Shown in pieces: positions 6,031-7,167 of a DNA stretch of 7,167 nt. The translations under genes were made by a program, and so were the position numbers. Source of the DNA: an uncultured Phaeodactylibacter sp. (GTDB lineage: Bacteria > Bacteroidota > Bacteroidia > Chitinophagales > Saprospiraceae). The notes below the pieces were generated by a model that did not search any database, was not told the origin of the DNA, and saw nothing but the letters and a program-made list of their open reading frames with translations. Position 1 is the stretch's first letter, and each line of letters begins with the position of its first letter. The stretch spans positions 1 through 7,167 of the forward strand of contig CAJXXJ010000185.1 in NCBI GenBank assembly GCA_913062745.1. The letters run 5' to 3'.

Positions 6031-6723
6031 CTACCCGATCTGCTGCTTCCGCAAACGGGCTGCCCGCTCGTATAAAGCCATATCTTCCTGATTGAGCTGC
6101 CGGATGTAGTCGAGCGTGGCTGCATCCGGCGGTGTGTATTGAGTCTTGGCATTGATGCGGCGCTGCCCGGCTTCCGGAGGCAGTGCCCAGCCCAGCCGGT
6201 TGCCTAAACGGGACAAATCCTCCGCATAGTGCTCCTGCAAGCCGAAGAAGAACAGCTCCTCCAGGTCAATCCCTTTCAGATAGGCGGACATCACATTACG
6301 GCGCCTGGGCCGCTCTGCAAACTCCCGGAGGCTTAGTTGCCGGAGCGAAGGGTCGAGGGCCTGCCGTTTGGGGAATTCCTGCGTGATACTGTAATAGTAA
6401 TTGGAGACTACCCGCCGGACTGGCTCGCGCAGCCAGGTGACGAGGCGGGTGCCGGGCCCTTGAAACGGGCGCAGCTGATGGTAGAAGAGGTGGCCGTGGA
6501 TGACGCGGTGCCGCTTGCGGTAGTGATCACGAAGTTGCTCCTGCTCGTTGCGCAAATCGATGTGGTTGACGGCCAGGACGTGCCGCTTGCCGTACTGCCC
6601 GTAGAGGGTTTCGCGAAAAGCGAGCCCTGCTGTTTTGGGGATGTGCATCGACAACAGCTCCGGATAATCATCTGCGTCCGGTATGCCCTGTACCCAATCC
6701 TGCAGTTTACTAAGCATATCCAT
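6031..6723 (-). CDS. Sulfotransferase family protein
   Basis: A 230-residue protein expected to transfer sulfate from PAPS to a carbohydrate or other acceptor. MHIPKTAGLAFRETL at 26-40 is the loop that holds the 5'-phosphosulfate of PAPS. The usual [T/S]S after TAG is replaced by LA, while the Lys and Thr remain. HGHLFY at 76-81 follows, and LREPVRRVVSNYYY at 98-111 is the 3'-phosphate-binding segment with the conserved Arg and Ser. RRNVMSAYLKG (141-151), FFFGLQEHYAEDLSRLG (158-174) and NQEDMALYERA (211-221) are typical later family blocks. There is no signal peptide or membrane helix, so it probably works in the cytoplasm. The start at 6723 lies 3 bases after the stop of the outer-membrane protein gene, so the two are very likely translated from one message. 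An in-frame ATG also lies at 6717. The acceptor is unknown. Confidence 0.88.
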   Translation of the reverse strand: MDMLSKLQDWVQGIPDADDYPELLSMHIPKTAGLAFRETLYGQYGKRHVLAVNHIDLRNEQEQLRDHYRKRHRVIHGHLFYHQLRPFQGPGTRLVTWLREPVRRVVSNYYYSITQEFPKRQALDPSLRQLSLREFAERPRRRNVMSAYLKGIDLEELFFFGLQEHYAEDLSRLGNRLGWALPPEAGQRRINAKTQYTPPDAATLDYIRQLNQEDMALYERAARLRKQQIG

Positions 6724-6726
6724 ACG

Positions 6727-7167
6727 CTAGAAGTCGGTGCCGATAGACAAGTAGAAAATCGGGTCCTGCACCACGCGGGTTTCGATACCCCAGGCGTAAT
6801 CGAGGCGCACGAAGTAGCCAAACAGCAGCATGCGCGCGCCCGCTCCGTAGCCTGCCACCACCGGGTCGCGGAAGTAGTTGACCTTGACAGAAACCAGATC
6901 GCCGTTGTTGATGACGGAGGTGTTGAGCGGGTTTTCTTCGCTGAAAGGGTCGGGGCCCTCCCAGGCTGTACCGATATCGAAGAAGCCGACCAGCTGGAAA
7001 TTGCGGAAGAAGGGCGAGCGGATCCGGTTGGAGAAATATTTAAAGACCGGCATGCGCAGCTCGATGTTGGACAGCAGGAAGGAATTACCGTTGCGGATGT
7101 TCAGCTCAAAGCCGCGCATATTGGTGGCCAGTGCCTGGAAGGCGATATCCGAGCCGGCAGCCGGGAT
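6727..7167 (-). CDS. C-terminal part of an Omp85/BamA-type outer-membrane protein (5' end outside the window)
   Basis: The frame is open from the right edge to the stop at 6727 and yields the last 146 residues of a larger protein. It is a chain of amphipathic beta strands typical of the end of an Omp85 (surface antigen, BamA/TamA-like) barrel: ATNMRGFELNIRNGNSF near the edge, NIELRMPVFKYFS, FQLVGFFDIGTAWEGP, GYGAGARMLLFGYFVRLDYAWG, and a closing strand FYLSIGTDF ending in Phe, as required for insertion by the BAM machinery. I recall similar endings on large Bacteroidota proteins that carry propeller-type repeats in front of the barrel, so this need not be BamA itself. The first visible ATG (7119) is internal, since sixteen in-frame codons of the same family precede it. 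It is the upstream partner of the sulfotransferase gene. Confidence 0.85.
   Translation of the reverse strand: MPAAGSDIAFQALATNMRGFELNIRNGNSFLLSNIELRMPVFKYFSNRIRSPFFRNFQLVGFFDIGTAWEGPDPFSEENPLNTSVINNGDLVSVKVNYFRDPVVAGYGAGARMLLFGYFVRLDYAWGIETRVVQDPIFYLSIGTDF

Noticed and set aside
6408..6821. Minus-strand open frame of 137 codons across the sulfotransferase/barrel junction
   Set aside because: It is an out-of-frame shadow of two well-supported genes, with a low-complexity Ser/Cys/Thr-rich product.
1..7167. CRISPR array, tRNA or rRNA gene, insertion sequence or phage gene
   Set aside because: I looked for regularly spaced repeats, cloverleaf-like sequences and transposase or integrase motifs on both strands and saw none.

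Overview
The window looks like a chromosomal segment of a Bacteroidota bacterium, probably of the Saprospiria type. The evidence is promoter-like TAnnTTTG boxes ahead of several genes, mostly AT-rich leaders without strong Shine-Dalgarno sequences, a class I (DhnA-type) fructose-bisphosphate aldolase, and an Omp85/BamA-type barrel end whose wording I recall from that phylum. The lineage call is from memory of protein families, not a search.

Layout. At the left edge an AraC-family regulator (1-665, minus) runs out of the window. A 212-base non-coding stretch with a good -7 box leads to a tiny unrecognised ORF (878-1048, plus). From about 1080 to 3975 the DNA is clearly richer in A+T than either flank and holds three same-strand genes: a SocA/Panacea-like plus DUF488 fusion protein (1143-2036), a small partner protein of the family that I recall beside DUF488 genes (2047-2613, apparently missing its usual C-terminal part), and a class II Fic protein with a C-terminal winged helix (2898-3971). 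The first two are 10 bases apart and share a convincing promoter at 1080-1110. The Fic gene has its own promoter, set inside a cluster of palindromes and four copies of an 8-base motif, which looks like an autoregulatory operator.

The right part returns to GC-rich housekeeping or envelope DNA: a four-helix membrane protein (4157-4702), an intergenic stretch with a 12-base perfect inverted repeat (4764-4807), the aldolase fbaB (4913-5974), and on the minus strand a sulfotransferase (6031-6723) placed 3 bases after the end of an outer-membrane beta-barrel gene (6727-7167, running off the right edge).

Interpretation. The A+T-rich block reads as an accessory module inserted into a core-genome background. 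The SocA-DUF488/partner pair has no known biochemical role that I can name and is the best candidate for an undescribed system. The Fic protein, a probable AMP-transferase with an intact inhibitory motif, may be a separate neighbour or a third component. No RNA genes, CRISPR arrays, integrases or insertion sequences were seen.
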